This document shows, in pieces, positions 7,625 through 16,223 of a stretch of DNA of 17,415 bases. The DNA is from an uncultured Clostridium sp. (GTDB lineage Bacteria > Bacillota > Clostridia > TANB77 > CAG-508). The stretch covers positions 1 to 17,415 of the forward strand of contig USDL01000022.1 of NCBI GenBank assembly GCA_900553365.1, written 5' to 3'. Every line of letters begins with the position of its first letter. Within the stretch, counting starts at the first letter, position 1. The notes under the pieces were generated by a model. The model searched no databases. It saw only the letters and a program-made list of their open reading frames with translations, and was not told the DNA's origin. A program made the position numbers and the translations under genes.

Positions 7625-7653
7625 AGTATATAATATCGAAAAATGTAAGTCAA
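7625..7653 (-). promoter_or_regulatory. Sigma-A promoter of the glucosaminidase/surface-protein operon
   Basis: On the minus strand TTGACT (7648-7653) and TATACT (7625-7630) are 17 bases apart, about 42 bases upstream of the ATG. Each box matches consensus at 5 of 6 positions. Confidence 0.7.
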
Positions 7654-7686
7654 GTATAATTTAATAAAAATATCTGGAAATTTTTT

Positions 7687-7716
7687 AAAGCACGTAATAT
7701 TAAAATTACGTGCTTT
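7687..7716 (-). terminator. Likely terminator after the PF06541 gene
   Basis: A perfect 12-pair stem (AAAGCACGTAAT / ATTACGTGCTTT, 6-base loop) overlaps the stop codon of the upstream gene. After GCTTT the transcript continues AAAAAATTT, so the T run is weak. Its place between an operon end and the next promoter favours a terminator. Confidence 0.55.
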
Positions 7717-8500
7717 ATTTACCTTCAAATTTGTATATATATGGTTTTATCTCTGGTAATAACTCTTTTACTCGTATTACCTCACCTGTTTTTGTTGTTA
7801 TTGTTATATTGGGGAATGTTGTTAACATTTTTTTATTTCCCCAAAATTTATTTATAAAGTTTCTTTTATCTTGATTTTGATATATAGCATTATATATTTT
7901 AGTTGCTTCTTCTTTATGTTTTATATCTAGGTTATTTTGGGTAGACATCCTTATTAAAAATAGTTCTACAGCAAGTCCAGTTGCAATTATATTAATTAAC
8001 ATAAAGAAAATTGCTATTGATATTATCCATTTTATGGCTTTTGGTTTTAATTTTTTCTGTATAAAGCTTATAAATTTATCAACATAAGGGTTTATCATTT
8101 TCATTAAAATTAAGCTTAAGATTCCCCAGAATAATGCATAAAGTAAGCATATTCTTCCATTTACATTTAAGAATCTATTAGAATAGTCCCACCATCTTGC
8201 ATTAAAAAAGATTTCTCCTAAAAAGCTCATAACATATTCAATGGCAGATCCTGTTATGCATCCTCCAAAGAATAGTGTATAATTATTTTTATTAAACCAA
8301 TGTTTAAGTACTATTATTAATGCTACTGCTCCTACCCCATATATTCCACAAAATGGGCCATAAAGAAAACTCTTTCTGCTTTCCAAAACGTTATAGTTTA
8401 TTAATGCAAATAGAGTTTCTACTACAAAGCCTACAAAGCTATAAATTATAAAATATGCAAAGATTCTCCAAATACTTATTTTCTGTGTTTGTTTCTCCAT
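7715..8500 (-). CDS. PF06541-type membrane protein (putative ABC-transporter type IV), 261 aa
   Basis: This is an integral membrane protein of the family named putative ABC-transporter type IV (CmpB-like); its real role is not established. Conserved stretches are IIYSFVGFVVETLFALINY, FLYGPFCGIYGVGA, AIEYVMSFLGEIFFNARWWDY and NVNGRICLLYALFWG. There are about five membrane helices between 13 and 180, then a soluble tail of about 85 residues. No ATPase gene is adjacent. It lies 34 bases after the aspartokinase gene. In the gap, CTTCT can pair with AGAAG, which overlaps its ribosome site AGAAGGAG, so translation may be tuned by a small hairpin. It has no in-frame CGG. Confidence 0.8.
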   Translation of the reverse strand: MEKQTQKISIWRIFAYFIIYSFVGFVVETLFALINYNVLESRKSFLYGPFCGIYGVGAVALIIVLKHWFNKNNYTLFFGGCITGSAIEYVMSFLGEIFFNARWWDYSNRFLNVNGRICLLYALFWGILSLILMKMINPYVDKFISFIQKKLKPKAIKWIISIAIFFMLINIIATGLAVELFLIRMSTQNNLDIKHKEEATKIYNAIYQNQDKRNFINKFWGNKKMLTTFPNITITTKTGEVIRVKELLPEIKPYIYKFEGK

Positions 8501-8534
8501 TTAATTCTCCTTCTAACGTGAGAAGTTTTGATAC

Positions 8535-9263
8535 TTATTCAACTATTGTTCCAACACTTTCTTCTTTAAAAGTTGATTTCACTATAATTTTTACTTTTTT
8601 CTCTTTTGCCATTGTTACACATTTGCTGTGTAATACTTTAGCTCCATTATTTGCCATTTCAAGCATTTTATCATAAGTTATAGTTTCAAATTTTATTGCA
8701 TCTTTACTCTTGTTGGGATCCTTTGAGTAGACGCCGTCAACATCTGTAAATATTTCACACTTTTCTGCTTTTAATGCCGCTGCTAGAGCTATTGCTGTTG
8801 TGTCTGAGCCACCTCTGCCAAGTGTTGTTATATTATCATTTTGGTCTATACCTTGAAATCCTGCAACTACCACTATTTTATTTTCTTTCAATGCTTTTAA
8901 TATTTTATTTGTTTTTATTTTTAAAATATTTGCATCTCCATAATTTGAATCTGTGATTATTGGTAATTGCCAACCTAAATATGATACTGCATCATATTCT
9001 AATTTTTGTAAGCACATAGCGAGCTTTGCAACTGTTATTTGCTCACCTACTGATACTAATACATCATGTTCCCTTTTGTTTGGTTCGTTTGTAATTTCTT
9101 TTTCTTCTAAAATTATGTCGTCGGTCGTGTCTCCTTGTGCTGATACCACAACTACTACTGATTTTCCTTTGTTTGTTTCTTTTGAAATATGTTTGCATAC
9201 ATTAAAAAGTTTGTCTGTATTTGCTACAGAACTTCCTCCAAATTTTTGTACAATTATTTCCAT
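8535..9263 (-). CDS. lysC: Aspartokinase, catalytic domain only, 242 aa
   Basis: The enzyme phosphorylates L-aspartate with ATP, the first step to lysine/diaminopimelate, threonine and methionine. Amino-acid kinase motifs are all present: KFGGSS (7-12), VSVGEQ (70-75), LGRGGSDTTA (148-157) and TDVDGVYSKDP (173-183). The protein ends after VKSTFKEESVGTIVE, where usual aspartokinases of about 400 aa continue into two ACT domains that bind lysine or threonine. The 34 bases before the next gene encode no ACT piece, so the loss is not a frameshift. Feedback control must be absent or carried by another protein. The start is ATG with AGAGGT seven bases upstream. It follows prfB. Confidence 0.85.
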   Translation of the reverse strand: MEIIVQKFGGSSVANTDKLFNVCKHISKETNKGKSVVVVVSAQGDTTDDIILEEKEITNEPNKREHDVLVSVGEQITVAKLAMCLQKLEYDAVSYLGWQLPIITDSNYGDANILKIKTNKILKALKENKIVVVAGFQGIDQNDNITTLGRGGSDTTAIALAAALKAEKCEIFTDVDGVYSKDPNKSKDAIKFETITYDKMLEMANNGAKVLHSKCVTMAKEKKVKIIVKSTFKEESVGTIVE

Positions 9264-9297
9264 TATGGAACCTCTTTTTTTTTTTACTAAAATACCA

Positions 9298-9321
9298 ATA
9301 ATATCTAAGTCTAAATATTAT
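9298..9321 (-). promoter_or_regulatory. Inverted repeat upstream of lysC
   Basis: ATAATATCT and AAATATTAT pair over nine positions (one G-T) around a 6-base centre. On the minus strand it lies next to a TATAAT, 35 bases before the lysC ATG. It could be an operator or a leader hairpin; in such AT-rich DNA it could also be chance. Confidence 0.3.
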
Positions 9322-9341
9322 ATCGTTTGTTTCTTGTATAT

Positions 9342-9371
9342 ATTATATATTATTTTGTTATATTTTGTGAA
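9342..9371 (-). promoter_or_regulatory. Possible promoter of lysC
   Basis: On the minus strand TTCACA (9366-9371) and a perfect TATAAT (9342-9347) are 18 bases apart, just after the restored prfB stop at 9380. No terminator is seen after prfB, so lysC may also be read from upstream. Confidence 0.35.
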
Positions 9372-9379
9372 TAGTTTTT

Positions 9380-10487
9380 CTAAATTTTTATCATTGTTTT
9401 TAAATATGCCTCTATAAATCCGTTTAAATTGCCGTCCATTACCGCTTCTATATTTCCGAACTTCATAGTTCGTTCTATGGTCTTTTACAAGAGTATATGG
9501 GCAAAATACATACGAACGTATTTGGCTACCCCATGCAATATCTCTCTGTACTCCTTTTAAATCTTCTATTTTTTCTTTTTGTTCTTTTTCCTTTAGCTCT
9601 AATAATTTTGATTTTAACATTGTCATTGCATATTCTCTGTTTTGTGTTTGAGATCTTTCAGTTTGGCAAGCTGTTACTATTCCTGTTGGAATGTGAGTTA
9701 ATCTAACTGCTGATGATGTTTTGTTTACCTTCTGTCCGCCTGCTCCTGATGCCCTGTATACATCCATTTTTATATCATCTGGATTTATATCTAGTTGTAC
9801 ATCTTCTGTAATCTCTGGCAACACTTCTGCTGAAGCAAATGAAGTATGTCTTCTTCCTCCACTATCAAATGGTGATATACGTACTAATCTATGTACACCA
9901 TTTTCGCCTTTTAAATACCCATAGGCGTTTTCGCCTTTTACCAAGAATGTTACACTTTTTATTCCTGCTTCATCACCTTCTAAGTAATCTAATTCTTGAA
10001 CTTCAAATCCATTATTTGTAGCCCATTTGCAGTACATTCTGTATAGCATTTCAGCCCAGTCCTGTGATTCTGTTCCTCCTGCTCCCGGATGTAATGTTAT
10101 TATTGCATTATTTTTATCATATTTTCCTGAAAGTAATGTTTCTAATTCAATTTTTTCTAAGTCATGTTCTAATTGAGCGGTGTTCTTTAATACTTCCTTG
10201 GCTAATTCTACATCTTCATCTTGCAACAATAATTCATTTAGACTTTCTAGATTTTCCAATTCATTTTCAAGTTTTCTATAATTATTGACTTTGTTTTGTA
10301 TTCTTTTCATTTTTGTAAGAACATTGCTTGAGTTTTGCTGATTTTCCCAAAATTCTGGTTGATTTATTTCTTTTTCTAGTTCCTTTATCTCACTTTCAAG
10401 CTGAGTTATTTTTAAGCTATCTCCTATTGAATTTAGTTTTTCTTTTAGTGATTGTATTTTGTGTTTATTTTCTTCTAGTTCAATCAA
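9380..10487 (-). CDS. prfB: Peptide chain release factor 2, 368 aa after one +1 recoding near the C-terminus
   Basis: RF2 ends translation at UGA and UAA. It shows the N-terminal coiled-coil domain, the SPF recognition tripeptide (205-207, in RISPFDSGGRRHTSFASAE) and the peptidyl-tRNA hydrolysis motif GGQ (250-252). The start is TTG at 10487, set by AGAGGTG six or seven bases upstream; a TTG 21 bases earlier has no ribosome site. The gene is 3n+1 long. Frame 0 runs past the family end into 9318 with nonsense. Skipping C at CGG 9456-9458 gives RTNYEVGNIEAVMDGN and ends at TAG (9380), matching known RF2 tails. The well-known in-frame UGA shift near codon 25 of many prfB genes is absent here (NSIGDSLK reads straight through). 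It follows secA after a hairpin gap. Confidence 0.92.
9456..9458 (-). other. CGG recoding site in prfB
   Basis: The minus strand reads GTT C GGA AAT. Base 9458 is extra. Skipping it makes codon 344 Gly, in the position where family members carry a Gly-Asn pair before AVMDG. Without the skip the last 25 residues are replaced by an unrelated basic tail. Confidence 0.85.
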
Positions 10488-10518
10488 ATATTTCACCTCT
10501 TTTAACAATAATTTATTT

Positions 10519-10541
10519 GGAACAACCTTTTTGGTTGTTCC
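10519..10541 (-). other. Perfect hairpin between secA and prfB
   Basis: GGAACAACC and GGTTGTTCC pair over nine bases with a 5-base loop, between the secA stop and the prfB ribosome site. On the transcribed strand it is followed by AAATAAATT, not a T run. It may lower read-through, mark an RNA cleavage site or protect the secA message. It resembles the hairpin at 1713-1734, which also has GGAAC/GTTCC outer arms. Confidence 0.5.
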
Positions 10542-10551
10542 TTATTATATT

Positions 10552-13285
10552 TTATTTTCCACAACAATTTTTATATTTCTTTCCACTTCCACAAGGACAT
10601 GGGTCGTTGCGGCCTACTTGTGGTCCTTGGTTTTTTATTGGTGTGTTTGGAGCGTTTTGGGATTTGTTTGGTATTGTTGGGGTTCCTTCTTGTTTTAATC
10701 CTTCTCCTGTAATTTTTACTGTTTGTTTTCTTTCTGTATTTTGAATTCCTTTTATATGGGTTAATATTTTTACTACATCTATTTTTATGTCATTCGTCAT
10801 TTGTTCAAACATGTCAAAGCCTTCTATTTTGTATAATGCTACTGGGTCTTTTTGTCCATAAGCTCGTAAGCCTATTCCATCTTTTAATTCATCCATGCTA
10901 TCAATGTGGTCCATCCATTTCTGGTCAACTACTTTTAGCATGACTACTCTTTCAAGCTCTCTTAGTTCTTTTTCTCCTATTTCTTTTTCTTTTGCATCAT
11001 AACTTTCTATTACTTTGTTTGATATTTCTTCTATAAGTTCTTGAGGATTATTATTTATATCTTCTAACTCTATATTTAATATTGCTTTTGCTTCTGTTCT
11101 TAAGCCTTCTTTGTCTACTCCTTCCTCTGTTTCATGTGTTGTTACAACCTCTTCAACAACTGAGTGCATCATTTTTTGTATTTGATCTTTTAGGTTTTCT
11201 CCATCTAGTACTTCTTTTCTTTGTTTATAAATTATTTCTCTTTGTGTGTTCATTACATCATCATATTGAAGTACATGTTTTCTTATGCTGAAGTGTCTAC
11301 CTTCTACTCTTTTTTGTGCATTTTCAACTGCCTTTGAAATCATTCCCATTTCTATTGGCATATTTTCGTCTGCTTTTAGAGTATTATATACACCTGTAAT
11401 CATATCTCCACCAAAGATTTTCATTAAATCATCGTCTAATGCTATATAGAATCTTGATTCTCCAGGATCTCCTTGTCTTCCGCTTCTACCTCTTAACTGA
11501 TTATCTATTCTTCTTGATTCATGGCGTTCTGTACCTATAATCTTTAGTCCTCCAGCTGCTATTACTTTTTCTTTTTCTTCTTTTATTTCCTTTTCAAACT
11601 TTTCATTGTATTTGTTGAATGTTTCTCTTGCTTCTAGTATTTCTGTATCGTCTGTTTCATTATGTGCATTTGATTGTTCTATTAATTCATCTGAATAGCC
11701 TTGTTTTCTCATTTCTTGTTTTGCCAAAAATTCTGAGTTTCCGTCCTAGCATAATATCTGTACCACGTCCTGCCATGTTTGTTGCAATAGTTACTGCTCC
11801 ATATTTTCCTGCTTGTGCAATAATTTCAGCTTCTTTTTCATGGTATTTTGCGTTTAATACTTCGTGTTTTATTCCTTCACGTTTTAGGATATTACTTAGT
11901 TTTTCTGAATTTTCAATAGAAACTGTACCAACAAGGACAGGCTGTCCCTTTTCATGACTTCTTTTTATATCCTCTACTACTGCTCTAAATTTTGCTTTTT
12001 CATTTTTGTATATAATATCATTTAAGTCTTGTCTTATCATTGGCTTATTAGTTGGTATTGATATAACATCTAAGTTGTATATTTCTCTAAATTCTGCTTC
12101 TTCTGTCATAGCTGTACCTGTCATACCTGCTAATTTATTATACATTCTAAAATAGTTTTGAAAGGTTATTGTTGCAAGAGTTTTTGACTCGTTTGCAATT
12201 TTAACGTGTTCCTTGGCTTCTATTGCTTGATGTAAACCATCACTATATCTTCTTCCATACATTATTCTTCCTGTAAATTCATCTACAATTAAAACTTCTC
12301 CATCTTTTACAATGTAATCTATGTCTTTTTTCATTATTCCTTCTGCATGTAGTGCTTTGTTTATATAATGAACTATATCAGAATTTTCTATATCATTTAA
12401 GTTTTTCAATTTAAAATATTCCTCAGCCTTTTTAGTTCCCTTTTCTGTAAGAGTTGCAGATTTTGCTTTTAAGTCTATAATATAGTCATATTTTTCGTTG
12501 TCTTCTGCTTGGTCAATATCTTTTGTGTCTTCTTCTACTATTGTCTTTGCTTTTAATCTTTTTACAAAATCATCTGCTTTGCCATATAAATCTGAGCTTT
12601 CAGCTGCTGTTCCTGAAATTATAAGTGGAGTACGGGCTTCGTCTATTAAAATACTATCTATTTCATCAACTATTGCATAATTTAATTCTCTTTGAACCAT
12701 ATCAGCTTTATTTATTACCATGTTGTCTCTTAAGTAGTCAAATCCATATTCGTTATTTGTTCCATAAGTGATGTCAGCTGCATATGCTTTCTTTTTTTCT
12801 GATGGCTCCATTCTTGAAATTGCTAATCCTACTGATAATCCTAAGAATTTATATAGTTTTCCCATCCATTCACTATCTCTTTTTGCTAAGTAATCATTTA
12901 CTGTAACTACGTGTACTCCTTTTCCTGTAAGTGCATTTAGGTATACTGGTAATGTTGCAACTAAGGTTTTTCCTTCACCTGTTCTCATTTCTGCAATTCT
13001 ACCTTGGTGAAGTATAATTCCTCCTATTAATTGAACATCAAAGTGTCTCATTCCTAATACCCTTTTTGAAGCTTCTCTTACAGTTGCAAATGCTTCTGGC
13101 AAAATGTCATCTAATGTTTCATTTTTTTGTAATCTTGCTTTAAATTCATCTGTTTTTGCTTTTAATTCTATATCTGTTAGTTTTTCCATTTCTGGTTCTA
13201 AACTATTTATTTTTTGTACAATAGGCATTACTCTGCCAACTTCTTTTTCACTATATGATTTAAAAATTTTACTTAAAAATCCCAT
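10552..13285 (-). CDS. secA: Preprotein translocase ATPase SecA, 910 aa after one +1 recoding
   Basis: SecA drives protein export through SecYEG. Walker A lies at about 99-107 (MRTGEGKT), the DEAD-type box at 207-210 (DEID, in VDEIDSILIDEARTPLIISG), and the second nucleotide domain has GQPVLVGTVSIENSEKLS and NMAGRGTDIMLGG. The C-terminus ends in the zinc motif CPCGSGKKYKNCCG. The gene is 3n+1 long. In frame 0 it stops 16 codons after CGG at 11741-11743. Skipping the C gives GTDIMLGGNSEFLAKQEMR, exactly the family sequence, and joins the two halves. The conserved Arg in GRGTD, 24 bases upstream of the CGG, is encoded by CGT, so CGT is normal arginine. The start is ATG, with AAAGGA as a modest site further upstream. 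The length is normal. Confidence 0.95.
11741..11743 (-). other. CGG recoding site in secA
   Basis: The minus strand reads GGA C GGA AAC. Base 11743 is extra; skipping it makes codon 515 the second Gly of the conserved LGGN. SecA is essential in all known bacteria, and no other copy is in view, so the shift must be efficient if the sequence is right. Confidence 0.88.
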
Positions 13286-13321
13286 TTGTGTATCCTTCTT
13301 TCCTTTTATTCTAACTATATA

Positions 13322-13350
13322 TTTATATCATAAATTATCATATCTTTCAA
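13322..13350 (-). promoter_or_regulatory. Sigma-A promoter of secA
   Basis: On the minus strand TTGAAA (13345-13350) and TATAAA (13322-13327) are 17 bases apart, 37 bases upstream of the secA ATG. The divergent gap to 13401 also has a TACAAT (13360-13365) that may serve the plus-strand gene, without a good -35. Confidence 0.65.
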
Positions 13351-13400
13351 GATTTTACATACAATTAAGTGAAATGTAATGATGAAAAGTGAGGGGTTAT

Positions 13401-13940
13401 ATGTTTGTTTGTAATATTAAATTTAATAGCAAAAGTATTGTGAAATTTTCTCTTATTGTAATTAGTATTATTATTGTCATATTTTTTCTAATTTCTTTGT
13501 ATAAGATTTTAAGTGCAAGTTTTAATGTTAATGATGACGTTCCTGAGCCTGATGTTGCTCAAATAAAGGTTGAAGAATATACTAATATTTTAAAATGTGT
13601 TTATGAAAATTTAGATACTTATGTTGGTCAAAAAATTTGTTTTTCTGGATATGTTTATAGAAATTTAGATTTTACAGATAATGAATTTGTTCTAGCAAGA
13701 GATATGGTAATTGAAGCTTCTACAAAGAAATTTATTGTTGGCTTTTTATGTTCATATAATGAGGCTAAGAATTTTCCAGATAATTCATGGGTAGAGGTTA
13801 CTGGAGAAATTAGTAAAGGTAACTATCATGGTGAAGTTCCTATTATTAAAGTAACCAAAATTAGGCAGATTAATAAGCCTTCAAATGAGTTTGCTTATCC
13901 ACCTGATGCTACATATATTCCAACAGGTATACTATATTAA
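13401..13940 (+). CDS. DUF1980/TIGR03943-like membrane protein, 179 aa
   Basis: One membrane helix (about 14-36) anchors an extracytoplasmic domain. The stretch YTNILKCVYENLDTYVGQKI, then CFSGYVYRNLDFTDNEFVLAR and WVEVTGEIS resembles the C-terminal half of TIGR03943/DUF1980 proteins (YcgQ-like), which often pair with a YcgR-type permease. Here the multi-helix N-terminal half is missing and no permease is adjacent, so this is a stand-alone version. The usual Cys-rich motif of that domain is not seen (MVIEASTKKF instead). The ATG at 13401 lies after GAGGGG; a GTG 12 bases earlier overlaps that site and is less likely. Function unknown. Confidence 0.65.
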   Translation: MFVCNIKFNSKSIVKFSLIVISIIIVIFFLISLYKILSASFNVNDDVPEPDVAQIKVEEYTNILKCVYENLDTYVGQKICFSGYVYRNLDFTDNEFVLARDMVIEASTKKFIVGFLCSYNEAKNFPDNSWVEVTGEISKGNYHGEVPIIKVTKIRQINKPSNEFAYPPDATYIPTGILY

Positions 13941-13973
13941 AAGCCAGAGAGAATTGTTCTCTTTGGCTTTTTT
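13939..13973 (+). terminator. Bidirectional terminator between convergent genes
   Basis: AAAAGCCAGAGAGAA pairs with TTCTCTTTGGCTTTT (one G-U) around a 3-base loop, with T6 on the plus side. The A run at 13939-13942 also gives a short T run for the minus-strand YitT gene. Confidence 0.85.
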
Positions 13974-13978
13974 ATTAT

Positions 13979-14845
13979 TTATTCTTTAAATCCTTCGCCA
14001 TAAACCTCTCTTGCATTTGTAATAACTAAAAATGCTTTTGGATCTATTTCCTTTATTACTTTTCTTGCTTCCCTTACTTCTGCTCTTGACATTACACATA
14101 ATAATATGTTTTTATCTTCGTTTCTATACATTCCATGCCCATAAAGTGAAGTTACTCCTCTTTTTATGTTTTTACTTAGGCCTTCTGCTATTTTTTCCCA
14201 TTCTGGAGATATTATTAAAACCATTTTTGCAAAATCTATTCCCTCGAAGAATATATCTAAAACCTTTCCCATTACATATATAACTAAGGTTGAATAAAGT
14301 GCTATTTCTATATCCTTGAAATAAATAGTATTAGCTGTAATAACTATAGTATCAAGAATTACTATTAATGTTCCTGTTTTTAGATATGGTTTATAGCTTT
14401 TTATAACGTTGGCAAGTAGCTCTGTTCCTCCAGTTGAGCCATTTGCATTAAGAACAATGGCTGTTCCTATTCCAACTATTACAGAGCCATATATAAATGC
14501 TAAAAATCTATCTTGAGTAATTGGTTTAATCGCCTGTAATAAATTTAGAAATATTGATAATAGGGATGTTCCTATTACAGCTTTTACAAAAAATGTTCTT
14601 CCAACTTTGAAAAAAGCAATAATAAATAATGGTATGTTCAATAGCAGCATTATTGTTCCTACTGATATTCCTGTCATATAATATCCTACTGTTGCTATTC
14701 CTGAAAATCCACCAGTAGAAAGTTGACTTGGTACTAAAAATAATTCAATTCCTATTGCCATGATTATTGTTCCCACAGTCATTTTTAATAATTCAAATAT
14801 AAACTTTTTCAATTTTATAATATTACGTTTGGATTGAAATTTCAT
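13979..14845 (-). CDS. YitT-family membrane protein (DUF161 plus DUF2179), 288 aa
   Basis: Residues 15-200 hold about five or six membrane helices with family signatures (GIELFLVPSQLSTGGFSGIA, NANGSTGGTELLANVI). Residues 215-288 are the cytoplasmic DUF2179 domain (KNIKRGVTSLYGHGMYRNED, VMSRAEVREARKVIKEIDP, NAREVYGEGF). Most Firmicutes carry several copies; the transported substrate, if any, is unknown. The ATG has TAGGAG about eight bases upstream. It lies 37 bases after the UDPGP-family gene, so the two are probably co-transcribed. It has no in-frame CGG. Confidence 0.9.
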   Translation of the reverse strand: MKFQSKRNIIKLKKFIFELLKMTVGTIIMAIGIELFLVPSQLSTGGFSGIATVGYYMTGISVGTIMLLLNIPLFIIAFFKVGRTFFVKAVIGTSLLSIFLNLLQAIKPITQDRFLAFIYGSVIVGIGTAIVLNANGSTGGTELLANVIKSYKPYLKTGTLIVILDTIVITANTIYFKDIEIALYSTLVIYVMGKVLDIFFEGIDFAKMVLIISPEWEKIAEGLSKNIKRGVTSLYGHGMYRNEDKNILLCVMSRAEVREARKVIKEIDPKAFLVITNAREVYGEGFKE

Positions 14846-14882
14846 TTAATTATCTCCTATTTAATATTATTTACTAATATAT

Positions 14883-16115
14883 TCAAACTAATACTTTTTT
14901 TGCTATATAATTTTCATAAAGCTTTTTGGCTGTTGCTGGACTATCTGCTCCCTCTTTATTTTTAATTGGTGCAAAGTCTTCTTCTCTTTTGCCTCTTAAG
15001 ATAGCAATTTCATCAAAAAGTCCAAAACTGTCAAAAATAAATTTTTCAAACTTATAACAATTTGGTTCTTCTGGTTTTACAAGTTCTCCATCTTCATTTA
15101 TGTAATCTACCTTTTTCTCTGCAATATGATATTTTAATTCCTTTGTGCTTGCTTTTTCTAATGCTTCAATGCTAAATAGGTTGCACATAATATGAGATTC
15201 ACCATATATCATCTCTCCATGTTCATCAACCGCAAGTCTCATTTTCCTAGGAATTTCAGTATACTCAATAACTTTAATTTTTCCATTCTTTTTGCATAAC
15301 ACTCCAACTTTTTCATAAGGACTATTTTTTATTATGGTTCTTGTTGCTATTTTTACATTTTTCTTTATAGCCAATCCTAATAATAGTGTATCTACATATT
15401 TTACTAAAAGATTATCAACTGAGCCGATAAAAACCCATTCGATATTTTTCTTTTTCATATCGTCAATTATTCCATTTTTAGCCATTGAATAGAATATTCC
15501 ACCATTTCCATCTGATGCAAGTTTTACTAATCCGTTTTCGTCTATTACTAATTTGCCACTTTTACTAAGCATGGGCAAATCCTCTTGTTTAAAGAATTTT
15601 ATATATTCTCTTGGGTATCCAAAGTAATTGGAATCTTCAAAAAAATTTACAGTTTCATCATTATTTTCTGGACTTGTCATAATATAGCAATTTAAAAAGA
15701 CTTTGTATTTACTATAAGCTGTTTTTAATTTTTCAACAACAACTTCAAATAAAGATTTAGTTTCTCCATTTAATTCTAGTTTATATGTACCTTTTGGGCC
15801 AATATGTTCTAGCCTTGTACCCTGTCCGCCTGCCATTATTGCAACTGCAAATTTCCCAGATTTAACTTCATTTTCACCTATTGATATATATTCTTGAAGT
15901 TCTTGTTTTTCTATTTTATCTGGGTTAATTGCTTTTACTGGTTCTATATTTTCTACATTTGTTATAAGGTTATTTTCTAATGTTTGCTCAAATAATTCTT
16001 TTAATTGTTCGAAATCTATTTTTAAAATTTGATCTGCAATTTCCTCTGTTTCAACATTTATATGATTTTGTTTATACTTTTTAAGTATCTTTCTTGCTTC
16101 TTCTATCTTATTCAT
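14883..16115 (-). CDS. UDPGP-family UDP-sugar pyrophosphorylase (eukaryotic-like UAP/UGP type), 410 aa
   Basis: The enzyme joins UTP and a sugar-1-phosphate, probably N-acetylglucosamine-1-P or glucose-1-P. The nucleotide-binding motif AGGQGTRL (95-102) and PKGTYKL (107-113) mark the UDPGP family found mainly in eukaryotes, distinct from bacterial GlmU and GalU. Further motifs are TSPENN, SDGNGGIFYSM (201-211), FIGSVDNLL and, near the end, EDFAPIKNKEGADSP. The N-terminal 80 residues are helical, as in the family. Length is short beside eukaryotic enzymes (about 500 aa) but normal for bacterial members. The substrate is not fixed. It has its own promoter and heads a likely operon with the YitT gene. 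Confidence 0.88.
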   Translation of the reverse strand: MNKIEEARKILKKYKQNHINVETEEIADQILKIDFEQLKELFEQTLENNLITNVENIEPVKAINPDKIEKQELQEYISIGENEVKSGKFAVAIMAGGQGTRLEHIGPKGTYKLELNGETKSLFEVVVEKLKTAYSKYKVFLNCYIMTSPENNDETVNFFEDSNYFGYPREYIKFFKQEDLPMLSKSGKLVIDENGLVKLASDGNGGIFYSMAKNGIIDDMKKKNIEWVFIGSVDNLLVKYVDTLLLGLAIKKNVKIATRTIIKNSPYEKVGVLCKKNGKIKVIEYTEIPRKMRLAVDEHGEMIYGESHIMCNLFSIEALEKASTKELKYHIAEKKVDYINEDGELVKPEEPNCYKFEKFIFDSFGLFDEIAILRGKREEDFAPIKNKEGADSPATAKKLYENYIAKKVLV

Positions 16116-16151
16116 CTTACTGATTCTCTCCTTATGAAAAACTACCAGTAT

Positions 16152-16180
16152 ACTATATCATTTTTTTTATGTTTTGTCTA
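16152..16180 (-). promoter_or_regulatory. Promoter of the UDPGP-family gene
   Basis: On the minus strand TAGACA (16175-16180) and TATAGT (16152-16157) are 17 bases apart, about 37 bases before the ATG. Confidence 0.65.
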
Positions 16181-16223
16181 GCTCTTATATAGTAAAACGA
16201 TATGTGCTACTGTTATTAAGCTA

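Noticed and set aside
9318..9379. Extension of prfB in frame 0 to a stop at 9318
   Set aside because: The translated tail has no likeness to RF2, while the +1 frame gives the family C-terminus and a natural TAG at 9380.
9264..9379. A T-box or lysine riboswitch before lysC
   Set aside because: The 116-base gap is too short and lacks the conserved T-box and lysine-riboswitch sequence blocks; only an AT-rich inverted repeat is seen.
10328..10744. Long plus-strand ORF of 138 aa opposite prfB/secA, and similar Leu/Phe-rich ORFs across the window
   Set aside because: They are mirror images of AT-rich minus-strand genes, with no ribosome sites and no family likeness.
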